Source of the DNA: DASUPK01 sp963815045
GTDB taxonomy: Bacteria; Actinomycetota; Thermoleophilia; Solirubrobacterales; 70-9
Assembly: GCA_963815045.1 (NCBI GenBank)
Contig: CAWFET010000003.1
Span: 620,001 to 684,000 of the forward strand
Direction of reading: 5' to 3'
DNA length: 64,000 nucleotides
Both the position numbers and the translations under genes were made by a program. The notes beneath the pieces are model-generated. The model did not search any database. It was not told the DNA's origin and saw only the letters and a program-made list of their open reading frames with translations. Each line of letters opens with the position of its first letter. Position 1 is the first letter of the stretch. This document shows positions 55,568-62,939 of the stretch, one piece after another.

Positions 55568-55909
55568 GTGGTGGCGTATCCACTCGACAACGCCCTCTTT
55601 CAGTGGGAGGAGGGCACGCGCCGGCTCGGAGAGCTCGACGCGGACCCGCGGGCCGCTCGCAACGCCCGCCGCTCCGTGGAGGCGATCCGGGAGGAGCTGC
55701 GCCGACGGATCGGCCCGACCTTCTCAGCCCAGGAGCTCGCGGACCTATACGGGAAGGGCACCGACTGGTGCCTCGAAGCCGCTCGCGAGGCGGCCCCGAT
55801 GGCGGCGGTGGACCTCGACCCGCAGGCGATCGTGGACGGCGCCTTCTACGCGTACCTGCGCGGGGCCTATGACTACTCGGGCGGAAGGGTGATCGCCGAG
55901 CAGGAGTGA
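55568..55909 (+). CDS. Small hypothetical protein at the end of the GT-C array
   Basis: A 113-residue soluble, mostly helical protein starting directly after the stop of GT-C copy 4 (two tandem GTG codons at 55568 and 55571). It contains WEEGTRRLGELDADPRAARNARRSVEAI and FSAQELADLYGKGTDWCLEAA, with conserved-looking Trp and Cys residues. No family is recognised. Its position suggests cotranscription with the array. It converges on a highly charged gene that ends 4 bp downstream. Confidence 0.7.
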   Translation: MVAYPLDNALFQWEEGTRRLGELDADPRAARNARRSVEAIREELRRRIGPTFSAQELADLYGKGTDWCLEAAREAAPMAAVDLDPQAIVDGAFYAYLRGAYDYSGGRVIAEQE

Positions 55910-55912
55910 GCT

Positions 55913-56446
55913 TCAATCGTCCTCGACGCGCTCGAGGACGATTCGCTCGGGCTCGATCGTCACCTTGAGCGCCTTGCGCCCCTGCCAGTGCTCGGCGTAG
56001 GTGGGGTCGTCCTTGACCGAGGGATCGAGCCAGATCCCGTAGCCCTCTTCCTCGCCCTGATCGAAGGTGGCCTCGAGCGGCCGCTTGCGGCCGCGTCCGC
56101 GCCGTCCGCGCCGACGCCGTCGCCGCCGGCGTCCAGCGCCCTCACCGCCATCGCCATTCTCGGAGTCGCGGTCACCCTCGCCCTCATCGGTGGCGCCCTC
56201 TTCTTCCTCTTCCTCCTCGGGCTCCGGCTCGGTGAGCTCGGCCTCGATCTCGGCCTCGATTTCGTCGCGGAGGTCGATGTCGCTGGCGGGCTCCTCGCCC
56301 TCGGCATCCAGTCCGTGCCTGCTGCGGAAGTCGCGGAGCTGCGACGCGGGCACGCCCAGCTGGTGGGCGATCCATGCGTCGGTGCGCCCCTGTCGCACCC
56401 AGGCGCGGATCTGGTTCAGTTGCGGTCGCAGGGACTTACGGGCCAC
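55913..56446 (-). CDS. Hypothetical protein with HTH-like N-terminus and acidic/Arg-rich low-complexity core
   Basis: The 177-residue protein has three parts. Residues about 1-45 (LRPQLNQIRAWVRQGRTDAWIAHQLGVPASQLRDF) look like a small homeodomain-type helix-turn-helix. The middle is strongly segregated by charge: a long Glu-rich stretch (about 60-95) is followed by GRRRRRRRRGRRGRGRKR (about 107-125). The C-terminal 50 residues (YGIWLDPSVKDDPTYAEHW and RKALKVTIEPERIVLERVED) form a compact conserved-looking end. It may bind nucleic acid. GTG 56446 follows a TAGAGT box with 8-nt spacing. I know no named family. Confidence 0.7.
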   Translation of the reverse strand: MARKSLRPQLNQIRAWVRQGRTDAWIAHQLGVPASQLRDFRSRHGLDAEGEEPASDIDLRDEIEAEIEAELTEPEPEEEEEEEGATDEGEGDRDSENGDGGEGAGRRRRRRRRGRRGRGRKRPLEATFDQGEEEGYGIWLDPSVKDDPTYAEHWQGRKALKVTIEPERIVLERVEDD

Positions 56447-56454
56447 GGCGGCGG

Positions 56455-56460
56455 ACTCTA
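56455..56460 (-). promoter_or_regulatory. Candidate -10 box (TAGAGT), leaderless type
   Basis: On the minus strand TAGAGT ends 8 nt before GTG 56446 with no Shine-Dalgarno sequence. Confidence 0.45.
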
Positions 56461-56480
56461 GATGATTCGGCGATTCCGCC

Positions 56481-56509
56481 TTGGCAGGCGGAGCGGAACC
56501 CTGTACGCT
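56481..56509 (+). promoter_or_regulatory. Promoter for csrA with both -35 and -10 elements
   Basis: TTGGCA (56481-56486) and TACGCT (56504-56509) are spaced by 17 bp. This is the clearest two-element sigma-70-type promoter seen in the window. Transcription would start near 56516 and give a leader of about 65 nt. Confidence 0.6.
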
Positions 56510-56525
56510 ACCTATTTCTAGGTAG
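56508..56525 (+). promoter_or_regulatory. Palindrome overlapping the csrA -10 box
   Basis: CTACCTA-tttc-TAGGTAG is a perfect 7-bp inverted repeat that overlaps the end of the -10 element and the probable transcription start. GTAGGTAACC at about 56551 repeats part of it. It may be an operator or a 5'-end RNA hairpin. Confidence 0.5.
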
Positions 56526-56582
56526 CCGAACCGGTGTCGGGGCCTGGGGGGTAGGTAACCGAGCCGCCATTAGGAGGAAGCG

Positions 56583-56834
56583 ATGCTGGTGCTGACACGG
56601 AAGCCGGGCCAGAGCATCATGATCGGCGATGGGGTCGAGGTGCAGGTTCTCTCGGTCGCCGGCGAGAAGGTGCGACTGGGAATCACCGCTCCGCGCGACG
56701 TCTCGATCTTCAGGAACGAGGTCTACGACCGGATCGAGAGCCAGGGTGAGGAAGAGAGCGGCACCGGTGTCGAAGAGGACCCGGGCACGAACGAGGCCGT
56801 CGCGAACGCGCTGGAGCGGTTGAGCCAGCGGTAG
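56583..56834 (+). CDS. csrA: Carbon storage regulator CsrA
   Basis: The 83-residue RNA-binding protein opens MLVLTRKPGQSIMIGD and has VRLGITAPRDVSIFRNEVY, the full CsrA core (about 1-55) with the RNA-contacting L4-x-R6 region and the Arg near residue 44. It would bind GGA motifs in mRNA leaders and block translation. A 25-residue acidic tail is extra. ATG 56583 has AGGAGG with 5-nt spacing, so its own leader contains a GGA motif in the ribosome-binding site that CsrA could bind. No fliW or flagellar gene lies nearby. Confidence 0.95.
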   Translation: MLVLTRKPGQSIMIGDGVEVQVLSVAGEKVRLGITAPRDVSIFRNEVYDRIESQGEEESGTGVEEDPGTNEAVANALERLSQR

Positions 56835-56866
56835 CGGCTTGTGGCCGCGATCTGATGGCGAAGCCG
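56834..56866 (+). repeat. Interspersed hairpin repeat, copy D (core form)
   Basis: It begins on the last base of the csrA stop codon: GCGGC-ttgtg-GCCGC, then GATCTGATGGCGAAGCCG. It has a one base-pair shorter stem than copies A and C and the same tail. Confidence 0.8.
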
Positions 56867-56887
56867 GGTGCCGCTACGGCTGCGAGT

Positions 56888-57136
56888 TCAACCCATCAGC
56901 CAGGCGAGCGTCTCGAACATCGAGACGACCACGGTCACGACCGTGATCGTCAGGCAGACGAGCAGGACGCTGAACCGGACCTTGCCGCGCGACTCGTTGC
57001 GGGTGATGCGACGGGCGCGTGAGCGGTTGACCGCGCGCTTGCGCAGCTGATCGCGCCGGCGTCGCTCGAGCGCCATCTCCTGCTCGAACGCCAGCTCGAT
57101 CTGAGCCATGCTCTGTCGCATTCGCATCTGAGCCAT
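56888..57136 (-). CDS. Small coiled, single-TM protein of unknown function
   Basis: An 82-residue protein with a Met/Gln/Arg-rich helical N-terminus (about 1-50, with RRRRDQLRKR) likely to form a coiled coil, then one membrane segment near the C-terminus (about 55-78, VLLVCLTITVVTVVVSMF). ATG 57136 has only a weak upstream GGGG. An internal ATG (57109) is a second option. No family is recognised. The stop lies 21 bp beyond repeat copy D, so csrA and this gene converge on the repeat. The 98-bp gap to the nuclease gene on the right shows nothing recognisable. Confidence 0.6.
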   Translation of the reverse strand: MAQMRMRQSMAQIELAFEQEMALERRRRDQLRKRAVNRSRARRITRNESRGKVRFSVLLVCLTITVVTVVVSMFETLAWLMG

Positions 57137-57234
57137 CGCAATTGCCCCCCGGGGCGGTCGTGCAGGCTAGCAATCGATCTTGCAAGAGCCAAGCCGCACA
57201 AGTGCGACCGCCGCCCATCTCGGGGCGTCTTCGA

Positions 57235-57774
57235 CTATAGAGCGCAGTGTCCCCAGAGGCCGCGGCCGCGAACGCCGGCGCGGCTTGCCAGGCGGGCGAA
57301 GAGCGGCGCGTAGGAGTCGTTCGGCGGGATCGTCAGCGTGCGGGCGAGGCCTCGGCGGGCCAGCTCGGCGTTGACGAAGAGCGGGCGGCGACCGCGGCGG
57401 GGGAGATAGACGTAGGCGAGAAGCCGCCCGTAGACGTCGCGCCGCTCGGCGTCGAACCGGAGAGTGACGGTCTTCCCGTAGACGAGCCGATCGTTCACCT
57501 CGTGCGCATGGGGCCCGCCGCACTGGACAGGCGTCCCGGGCTTGACGGTCTCGGGAGTGTCGATGCCGATGTAGCGGACCGTGTCCTCGTCGCCGTCGGC
57601 GAGCATCACGTCGATGGTGTCGCCGTCGACGACGTGGGTGACGCGAGCGGTCAGCGCGCCTGACGGCTCATCGGAGCCGCCGCCGCTGATCCCGCAGCGC
57701 GAGAGGGAGAGGGCGACCAGCACGGCGGCGATGAATAGGGGAGCCCGCAGGGCGCCCCGTCGAGACCGGGTCAC
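57235..57774 (-). CDS. Secreted thermonuclease-like (SNase) nuclease
   Basis: The 179-residue protein has a signal peptide (about 8-26, PLFIAAVLVALSLS). The nuclease domain carries THVVDGDTIDV and YIGIDTPE with the calcium-binding Asp residues and catalytic Arg region, and DVYGRLLAYVYL, which includes the second catalytic Arg. The usual catalytic Glu follows within TPE. It should cut DNA or RNA outside the cell with Ca2+. The Cys after the signal (SRCG) is not a good lipobox because of Arg at -1. The start is GTG 57774. Confidence 0.88.
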   Translation of the reverse strand: MTRSRRGALRAPLFIAAVLVALSLSRCGISGGGSDEPSGALTARVTHVVDGDTIDVMLADGDEDTVRYIGIDTPETVKPGTPVQCGGPHAHEVNDRLVYGKTVTLRFDAERRDVYGRLLAYVYLPRRGRRPLFVNAELARRGLARTLTIPPNDSYAPLFARLASRAGVRGRGLWGHCAL

Positions 57775-57834
57775 CCCCCGATGATGCTGCCGGCGCCGGA
57801 ACTATCCGGCTATGGCGGTGGTCGGTCTCGGGCC

Positions 57835-58755
57835 CTACGGAATGCGCCGCACGTTGCTGAGCAGCGTCTCCTTGATCTGGCCGATGATCTCGACCGCCTG
57901 GCTCTTCTCGCGCTGCCAGACGTTGCGGCCGAAGATGACGCCGGAACCGCCCGCTTCCATGATCACGCGGGTGTGCATGAGGACGGTCTCGTCGTCGGTC
58001 TTCGATCCGCCCGAGAGAACGACCAGCGAGCGACCCGCGGACTCGACGATCTGACGGACGGCCTCCTCGGGCGAGACCTCCATCTCGTTGTAGGGGGCCG
58101 GCTGGTCCTTGTCCTTCTTCGCGTCGAACTTGGGGAAGTTGAGCTTGACCACGTCGGCGCCCATCTCCATCGCCATCCGGGCCGCGTAGTCGATCGCGTA
58201 GAACGAGGTCTGCCCGCCCTTCTTCTCGATGTCCCGGCCGCGCGGGTAGGCCCAGACCACCAGGGGCATGCCGTAGCGCTCGCAGTCCTCGCGCACGACC
58301 CGGAGCTGTGCCAGGTCGTCGTCCTGCCGGGGTGACCCGACGTAGAGCGTGTAGCCGACTGCGTCGGCGCCCAGGCGCACCGCATCTTCGACCGACGCGT
58401 TGCACGGTGAGAAGGCCTCGTCCGAGGGCGGGATGTCGGTCTTGCCGTTGACCTTCATGATCAGCGGCACCTGACCCGCGTAGTCCGGGTAGTAGCGGCT
58501 CGCCAGGCCGATCTGGCAGGCGATCGCCGAGTAGCCGGCTTCGGCGGCGAGGCTGAACTGGTACTCGGGATCCTTGGAGGCCGGGTTCGGGAAGAAGTCG
58601 CGAGGGCCGTGCTCGATTCCCTGGTCGATCGGCAGCAGCATCAGCGTCCCATTGCCGGGGCCGTAGTCGAACAGCAGCCGGCGCAGCCGCGCGCGCTTGC
58701 CGGGCGAGAGCGTTGCGAGCAGCGACTTCTGCTCAGTGATCGACTTGACTTCCAT
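57835..58755 (-). CDS. Class I fructose-bisphosphate aldolase (FbaB/DhnA type)
   Basis: The 306-residue Schiff-base aldolase cleaves fructose 1,6-bisphosphate. Key parts are LLPIDQGIEHGPRDFF, MKVNGKTDIP, VGYTLYVGSP, the Lys of VVKLNFPKFD (probable Schiff-base lysine) and VLSGGSKTDDE with GVIFGRNVWQR at the phosphate site. ATG 58755 is chosen because it has purine-rich AGGAGG about 11 nt upstream and GGAGAAG nearer. An upstream in-frame start (58821) would add 22 residues without family similarity. Neighbouring enolase and ROK kinase give further central-carbon functions in the window, but not in one operon. Confidence 0.92.
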   Translation of the reverse strand: MEVKSITEQKSLLATLSPGKRARLRRLLFDYGPGNGTLMLLPIDQGIEHGPRDFFPNPASKDPEYQFSLAAEAGYSAIACQIGLASRYYPDYAGQVPLIMKVNGKTDIPPSDEAFSPCNASVEDAVRLGADAVGYTLYVGSPRQDDDLAQLRVVREDCERYGMPLVVWAYPRGRDIEKKGGQTSFYAIDYAARMAMEMGADVVKLNFPKFDAKKDKDQPAPYNEMEVSPEEAVRQIVESAGRSLVVLSGGSKTDDETVLMHTRVIMEAGGSGVIFGRNVWQREKSQAVEIIGQIKETLLSNVRRIP

Positions 58756-58844
58756 CTTCTCCGTTACCTCCTGAATTTGGCCTTGAAGGCCAGTATGGCT
58801 GATCTTCTGAGCAGGCTGCATCCGCGCTGAGCACTGATTGGCGC

Positions 58845-59888
58845 TCAGAGTTCCCGGTTCGCGGCCGCCTCCAGCGCCTTGCGGGCGTCGTCGCTGATTG
58901 AGCGCAGGATCTCCGCCGCCGGGCCGCCCCGCGCGAGCTCGTGTGCCTGGCCGGCCCAGAGATTGAAGCCGTCCGCGTCGCCCCGTTTCCGCGCGGCGGC
59001 CCGCAACGGCGCAGTGGCGTGGTGGACCTGCGGGTAGGCCGACGGCGCCTCCGAGGAGTGTTCGGACATGAAGCGGTTCACAATCCCGCGGGCCAGCCGC
59101 CCGCTGAACGCCCGGGTCAGGGCGGTGGGCGTACGCGAAGGAAGCGCGTCCCGATAGGCGGGCTCGGTGCCGGCCTCGTCGGCGCGCAGGAACGCGGTAC
59201 CGAGCTGCGCCGCCTCCGCGCCCGCGACGAGCGCGGCGGCGACGGCGGGCCCGTCGGTCAGGCCTCCTGCCGCGACCAGCCGCAGGTGCGTGTCCTGTGC
59301 GACCAGCCGGATCAGGACGAGGGTGCTGATGGGCTCCTCGTCGGTGTCGGCGAACGACGCCCGGTGCCCGCCCGCCTCGGCTCCCTGAAGCACCAGCGCG
59401 TCAGCTCTGGCGCTCGACGCGACCTGTGCCTCGGCCGGGCTCGTCACGGTCACCCACGCCTCGATCCCGGTCTGCTTCAGACGAGCGACCTGCTCCGCCC
59501 GCGGAGCGCCGAAGGTGAAGGAGACGATCGCCGGTTGCACTGCGGCCACGAGTTCGAGCTTCTCGGCATAGGAGTCATCGTCGTACCGGGGATCGCCGAG
59601 ACCTGCGCCGTAGCGATTCGCCTCGGGTGCGATCCGGCCGAGGAAACTCTCCAGCCCCGGGGTCTCGGCCTGCGGGTCGCCCGGGACGAAGAGGTTCACT
59701 CCGAACGGCGCGTCGGTCAGCTCGCGCACCCGACCGATGCGGGCCTCGACCGCCTCGGTGGTCAAATAGCCGGCCGCCAGGAAGCCCAGACCACCCGCCT
59801 CGCTGACCGCGGCGGTCAGCTCCGGCGTCGATGCGCCGCCGGCGAGAGGTGCGAGAACGATGGGATGACGCAGCTCGTCGAGGACCAT
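58845..59888 (-). CDS. Nitronate monooxygenase-like flavoprotein
   Basis: A 347-residue FMN-dependent TIM-barrel protein. It opens HPIVLAPLAGGASTPELTAAVSEAGGLGFL and contains VLQGAEAGGHR with the catalytic His, followed by LVAAGGLTDGPAVAAALVAGAEAAQLGTAFL, the FMN-phosphate region of class I nitronate monooxygenases and 2-nitropropane dioxygenases. It would oxidise toxic nitronates such as propionate-3-nitronate; some relatives act as enoyl reductases. ATG 59888 has no strong Shine-Dalgarno sequence. The start faces the divergent GCS2-type gene across 55 bp. Confidence 0.9.
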   Translation of the reverse strand: MVLDELRHPIVLAPLAGGASTPELTAAVSEAGGLGFLAAGYLTTEAVEARIGRVRELTDAPFGVNLFVPGDPQAETPGLESFLGRIAPEANRYGAGLGDPRYDDDSYAEKLELVAAVQPAIVSFTFGAPRAEQVARLKQTGIEAWVTVTSPAEAQVASSARADALVLQGAEAGGHRASFADTDEEPISTLVLIRLVAQDTHLRLVAAGGLTDGPAVAAALVAGAEAAQLGTAFLRADEAGTEPAYRDALPSRTPTALTRAFSGRLARGIVNRFMSEHSSEAPSAYPQVHHATAPLRAAARKRGDADGFNLWAGQAHELARGGPAAEILRSISDDARKALEAAANREL

Positions 59889-59943
59889 CTGAGCCCATTC
59901 TGCCTAGCCGCGGCCCAGGCAAACTTCATCCCCGGCTGCTGTC

Positions 59944-61074
59944 ATGGTCCCGGCCGTGCTGGACCACAACTTCAGCGGGACGCCGTTCACCCTCGGCATC
60001 GAGGAGGAGCTGATGATCTGCGACGCGGAGACGCTCGAGCTGTCGCAGTCGATCGAGACCATCCTCGGCGACCTCCCGGACGACCTGCCCGGCGAGGTGA
60101 AGCCGGAGCTGATGCAGTCGGTGCTCGAGGTGGCCACCCTGCCCTGCGCAGGCGTCGCCGAGGCGGGCGACCAGCTGCGGAGCCTGCGGCGCACCGTTCG
60201 GGAGGTGGCGGCCCGGAACGGCCTCGCGATCGGGGCCGCCGGCACCCATCCCGCGGCGCTCTACGAGGACCAGCTGATCGTGGACCGTCCTCGATACAGG
60301 GAGCTCGCGGCGGAGCTCAGCTGGATCGCCGAGCAGGAGCTCATCTTCGGGACCCACGTCCACGTGGGCATCGACGACGCCGAGAAGGCGATCTACGTCG
60401 CGGACGGGATGCGCGGCTACCTGCCGCTCCTGCTCGGGATGTCGTCGAACTCGCCCCTGTGGCGCGGCAGGACCACCGGGATGATGTCCTCAAGGACGCC
60501 GGTATTTCGCGCTTTCCCCCGGGTCGGGGTACCGCCGTACTACGGCACCTGGGACATCTACTCGCACCGGGTCGAGCAGATGATGCGCGGCGGGGCGATC
60601 CCGGACTACACCTACCTGTGGTGGGACGTGCGTCCCCATCCGAACCTCGGCACGGTCGAGCTCCGCGTCTTCGACCAGCAGACGCGCGTCGAGCACACAA
60701 TCGGGTTCGCCGCTCTCGGGCAGGCGCTGGCCCACCGGCTCGCCATGGACTACGACGAGGGTGTGCCGAGCATCGAGCACCCGCACGAGCTGATCGACGA
60801 CAACAAGGTCCGCGCGGCGGTGGTGGGAATCGAGGGCAAGCTGATCGACTTCGATCACGGCCTCGAGGTGCCCGGCGCCAGAATGGCGCGGGGGGTGATC
60901 GAGGACCTCCGGGAGCACGCGCAGGAACTCGGTTGTGAGGCCGAGCTGGGGGCGCTGGACGATCTGATGAAGGACGGCACCGGGGCGCGCCGCCAGCTCA
61001 ACTGGCTGTCCGAGCAAGGCGAGGTCGGCGGGCTGATGAGCGAGATCGTCGCGGCCACCGATCCGGACGCCTGA
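59944..61074 (+). CDS. Carboxylate-amine ligase of the GCS2/YbdK family
   Basis: The 376-residue ATP-dependent ligase has FTLGIEEELMICDAETLEL at the N-terminus, HPAALYEDQLIVDRPRYREL, TGMMSSRTPVF and VELRVFDQQTRVEHTIGFAAL, the YbdK/GCS2 pattern. E. coli YbdK has weak glutamate-cysteine ligase activity; actinobacterial relatives are often annotated as glutamate-cysteine ligase (EgtA-like) or as ligases of unknown substrate. The true amino acid pair is unknown. ATG 59944 is the start, with GTG near 59959 as another option. No ergothioneine or glutathione genes are adjacent. Confidence 0.88.
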   Translation: MVPAVLDHNFSGTPFTLGIEEELMICDAETLELSQSIETILGDLPDDLPGEVKPELMQSVLEVATLPCAGVAEAGDQLRSLRRTVREVAARNGLAIGAAGTHPAALYEDQLIVDRPRYRELAAELSWIAEQELIFGTHVHVGIDDAEKAIYVADGMRGYLPLLLGMSSNSPLWRGRTTGMMSSRTPVFRAFPRVGVPPYYGTWDIYSHRVEQMMRGGAIPDYTYLWWDVRPHPNLGTVELRVFDQQTRVEHTIGFAALGQALAHRLAMDYDEGVPSIEHPHELIDDNKVRAAVVGIEGKLIDFDHGLEVPGARMARGVIEDLREHAQELGCEAELGALDDLMKDGTGARRQLNWLSEQGEVGGLMSEIVAATDPDA

Positions 61075-61111
61075 AACTCGACCGTAAGCGAACCTGTTCC
61101 GGGCCATGCAG

Positions 61112-61166
61112 TACGATTTCCGTAGCGGATTACCTGCTTTTTGCAGCGTGAAGTTCGATTTTCGTA
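61112..61166 (+). promoter_or_regulatory. Direct repeat pair upstream of the HxlR gene
   Basis: TACGATTTCCGTA (61112-61124) and TTCGATTTTCGTA (61154-61166) are 13-mers that differ at two positions. They are 42 bp apart, which is four helical turns, and the second ends 3 nt before ATG 61170. They are good candidates for an autoregulatory binding site. Confidence 0.55.
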
Positions 61167-61169
61167 CCA

Positions 61170-61463
61170 ATGACCTCCGCGAGACCAGTCGAAAGCGCTC
61201 TGGAGCTGCTCGGCAGGCGCTGGGCGCTGCGGCTGGTCTGGGAGCTTCGCCGCAGCACGCTCACCTTCTCGGAGCTCCGGGGACGGACCGGAATCAGCCC
61301 CTCGGTCCTCTCGACCCGGCTCGGGGAACTGATCGACGCCGGAGTGCTCGAGCGGGCCGGCGGGAAACGCTACCGGCTGAGCGGCCGAGGCCGCGAGCTC
61401 GCCCGGCTCCTCTATGAGCTCAACAGATGGGCCGAGCTCGAGCATAAGACGGGTCGCGCCTAG
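61170..61463 (+). CDS. HxlR-family winged-helix regulator
   Basis: A 97-residue MarR-like winged-helix protein: ALELLGRRWALRLVWEL, then FSELRGRTGISPSVLSTRLGELIDAGVLER and the wing YRLSGRGREL. This is the complete HxlR core. No Cys residue is present, so redox sensing through Cys (as in HypR or YodB) is unlikely. The upstream direct repeats suggest autorepression. The gene stands between the YbdK-like ligase (same strand, 95 bp upstream) and the zinc-ribbon rhomboid-like gene, either of which might be a target. The start is ATG 61170. Confidence 0.9.
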   Translation: MTSARPVESALELLGRRWALRLVWELRRSTLTFSELRGRTGISPSVLSTRLGELIDAGVLERAGGKRYRLSGRGRELARLLYELNRWAELEHKTGRA

Positions 61464-61483
61464 AGCAAGGCGCGCCCTCGCAC

Positions 61484-61489
61484 TATCCT
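61484..61489 (+). promoter_or_regulatory. Candidate -10 box (TATCCT), leaderless type
   Basis: TATCCT ends 6 nt before GTG 61496 with no Shine-Dalgarno sequence. Confidence 0.5.
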
Positions 61490-61495
61490 CGCGGA

Positions 61496-62278
61496 GTGAG
61501 CTCGCCTGAGTTAAGCGTCGTCTGCCGGAGCTGCGGCGAGGAGGTCAGCCCCTATGTCACCGAGTGCCCGTACTGCGGCACGCGGCTGCGCAAGCGGGCG
61601 CCGAAGCTCGAGCTGCGGGGCGAGGAGATCACCCCGAAGCAGTCGCGTCGCACACGGCGCCGGCTCGCCCGGGCGCAGCGAACGGATGGCCAAGTCGAGC
61701 GGCCCTACGCGGTCATCGCCGCGATCCTGGTCCCGGCGGTGATCGTGCTTCTGCGGGTGGCGAGCCCCGGCCTCGACACCTTCGGCCTGGGGGGAATCCT
61801 CGGCCCGGTCGGCAGCGACTGGTGGCGGTACCTGGCTGCGCCATTCATCTATCCCGACATCGGCTACCTCTTCGTTGCCTCGGTCGGGATCGCGATCTTC
61901 GGCGTGCCGGTGGAGCAGCGGCTCGGCACCGTCCCCACCGCGGTCCTGATCGTGGCCTGCGGCTCGCTCGGCATGCTCGCCGCCGACGCCATGGAGACCG
62001 CGTTCGCGCCGAGCAACGACGTCCTGTACGCGGCCGGCGGCAATGGGATCGCGCTGGGCCTGCTCGCCTGCTGGGCGGTCATCCGCGGAGCCGAGGTTCG
62101 TTCACGGCCCGGTGAGCACGTGGAGGTGATCGGCGCGGCGATCGCCGCCGCGGTCCTGATCCTTCTGCCCATCGTCGACGACTTCGCCAACGTCTTCGCC
62201 GGATTGGGCGGCGCCGTGGTCGGGGCCGCCTGCGGATTGGTCGTCGTGTACGCCAGGCGTGAAAGGCACCCGGGTTGA
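61496..62278 (+). CDS. Zinc-ribbon rhomboid-like membrane protein, predicted inactive
   Basis: The 260-residue protein has an N-terminal zinc ribbon (C10-x-x-C13 and C24-x-x-C27), a basic linker (about 28-65) and about six membrane segments with the rhomboid layout: SDWWRYLAAPFIYPDIGYLFV corresponds to the usual WRxxTAxFxHxxxxHL region, and GVPVEQRLGT to the GxxLE region. The catalytic G-x-S-G is replaced by G-G-N-G (about residue 182), and the C-terminal His helix reads DDFANVFAGLGG without His. It is therefore probably a pseudoprotease. It is TTGA-coupled to the methyltransferase gene downstream. Confidence 0.8.
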   Translation: MSSPELSVVCRSCGEEVSPYVTECPYCGTRLRKRAPKLELRGEEITPKQSRRTRRRLARAQRTDGQVERPYAVIAAILVPAVIVLLRVASPGLDTFGLGGILGPVGSDWWRYLAAPFIYPDIGYLFVASVGIAIFGVPVEQRLGTVPTAVLIVACGSLGMLAADAMETAFAPSNDVLYAAGGNGIALGLLACWAVIRGAEVRSRPGEHVEVIGAAIAAAVLILLPIVDDFANVFAGLGGAVVGAACGLVVVYARRERHPG

Positions 62279-62931
62279 CCGTCGAGCGGTTCATCTCGGT
62301 CACTCCCGAGATCCACGACTACGCCGTGGAGCACAGCTCATTTCGCGACGGAACCGTTCCGGAGATCGAGCGAGCCGGCCGGGAGATGGGTGAGCTCGCG
62401 GAGATGCAGATCGGCGGTGATCAGGCTGCCTTCATGACCGTTCTGGTCGCGGCGGCGGGCGCCCAGCAAGCGCTGGAGGTCGGGACGTTCCTGGGCTACG
62501 GCGCCTTGGCGATTGCTCGTGGGCTCCCGGCGGAGGGCAAGCTGATCTGCTGTGAGCTCAAGGAGGAGTACGCGGAGCGAGCGCGCGGGCACCTCGCGGC
62601 CGCAGGCCTCGACGATCGAGTCGAGATCAGGGTCGGGCCCGCCCTGGAGACTCTCGCGGCGATGGAGCGTGTAGAGCAATTCGACTTCGCATTCCTCGAC
62701 GCCGACAAGACCGAATACATCGACTACTTCGAGGAGACACTCGCGCGGTTGCGCCCGAATGGGCTGATCATGCTTGATAACACCCTGCGTGAGGGGACCG
62801 TCCTCGACCCGGGCGACTCCGAGGCCGCGCGTGTCACCGCCGAGCTCAACGACCGTTTGAGCAGTGATGAACGTGTCGACGTCGCATTCCTCACCGTCGC
62901 CGACGGGATCACCCTGGTCCGCAGGCGCTAG
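62275..62931 (+). CDS. Class I SAM-dependent O-methyltransferase (COMT/CCoAOMT type)
   Basis: The 218-residue protein has the SAM motif LEVGTFLGYGALAIARGLP, a conserved acidic residue in CELKEEY, FAFLDADKTEYIDYFE with the metal-binding Asp, and LIMLDNTLREGTV with the second metal-binding Asp-Asn. This is the pattern of metal-dependent O-methyltransferases acting on catechol-like substrates. The actual acceptor is unknown. The TTG start overlaps the stop of the pseudo-rhomboid gene (TTGA), so the two are translationally coupled. Confidence 0.9.
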   Translation: MTVERFISVTPEIHDYAVEHSSFRDGTVPEIERAGREMGELAEMQIGGDQAAFMTVLVAAAGAQQALEVGTFLGYGALAIARGLPAEGKLICCELKEEYAERARGHLAAAGLDDRVEIRVGPALETLAAMERVEQFDFAFLDADKTEYIDYFEETLARLRPNGLIMLDNTLREGTVLDPGDSEAARVTAELNDRLSSDERVDVAFLTVADGITLVRRR

Positions 62932-62939
62932 GCCCAGCG

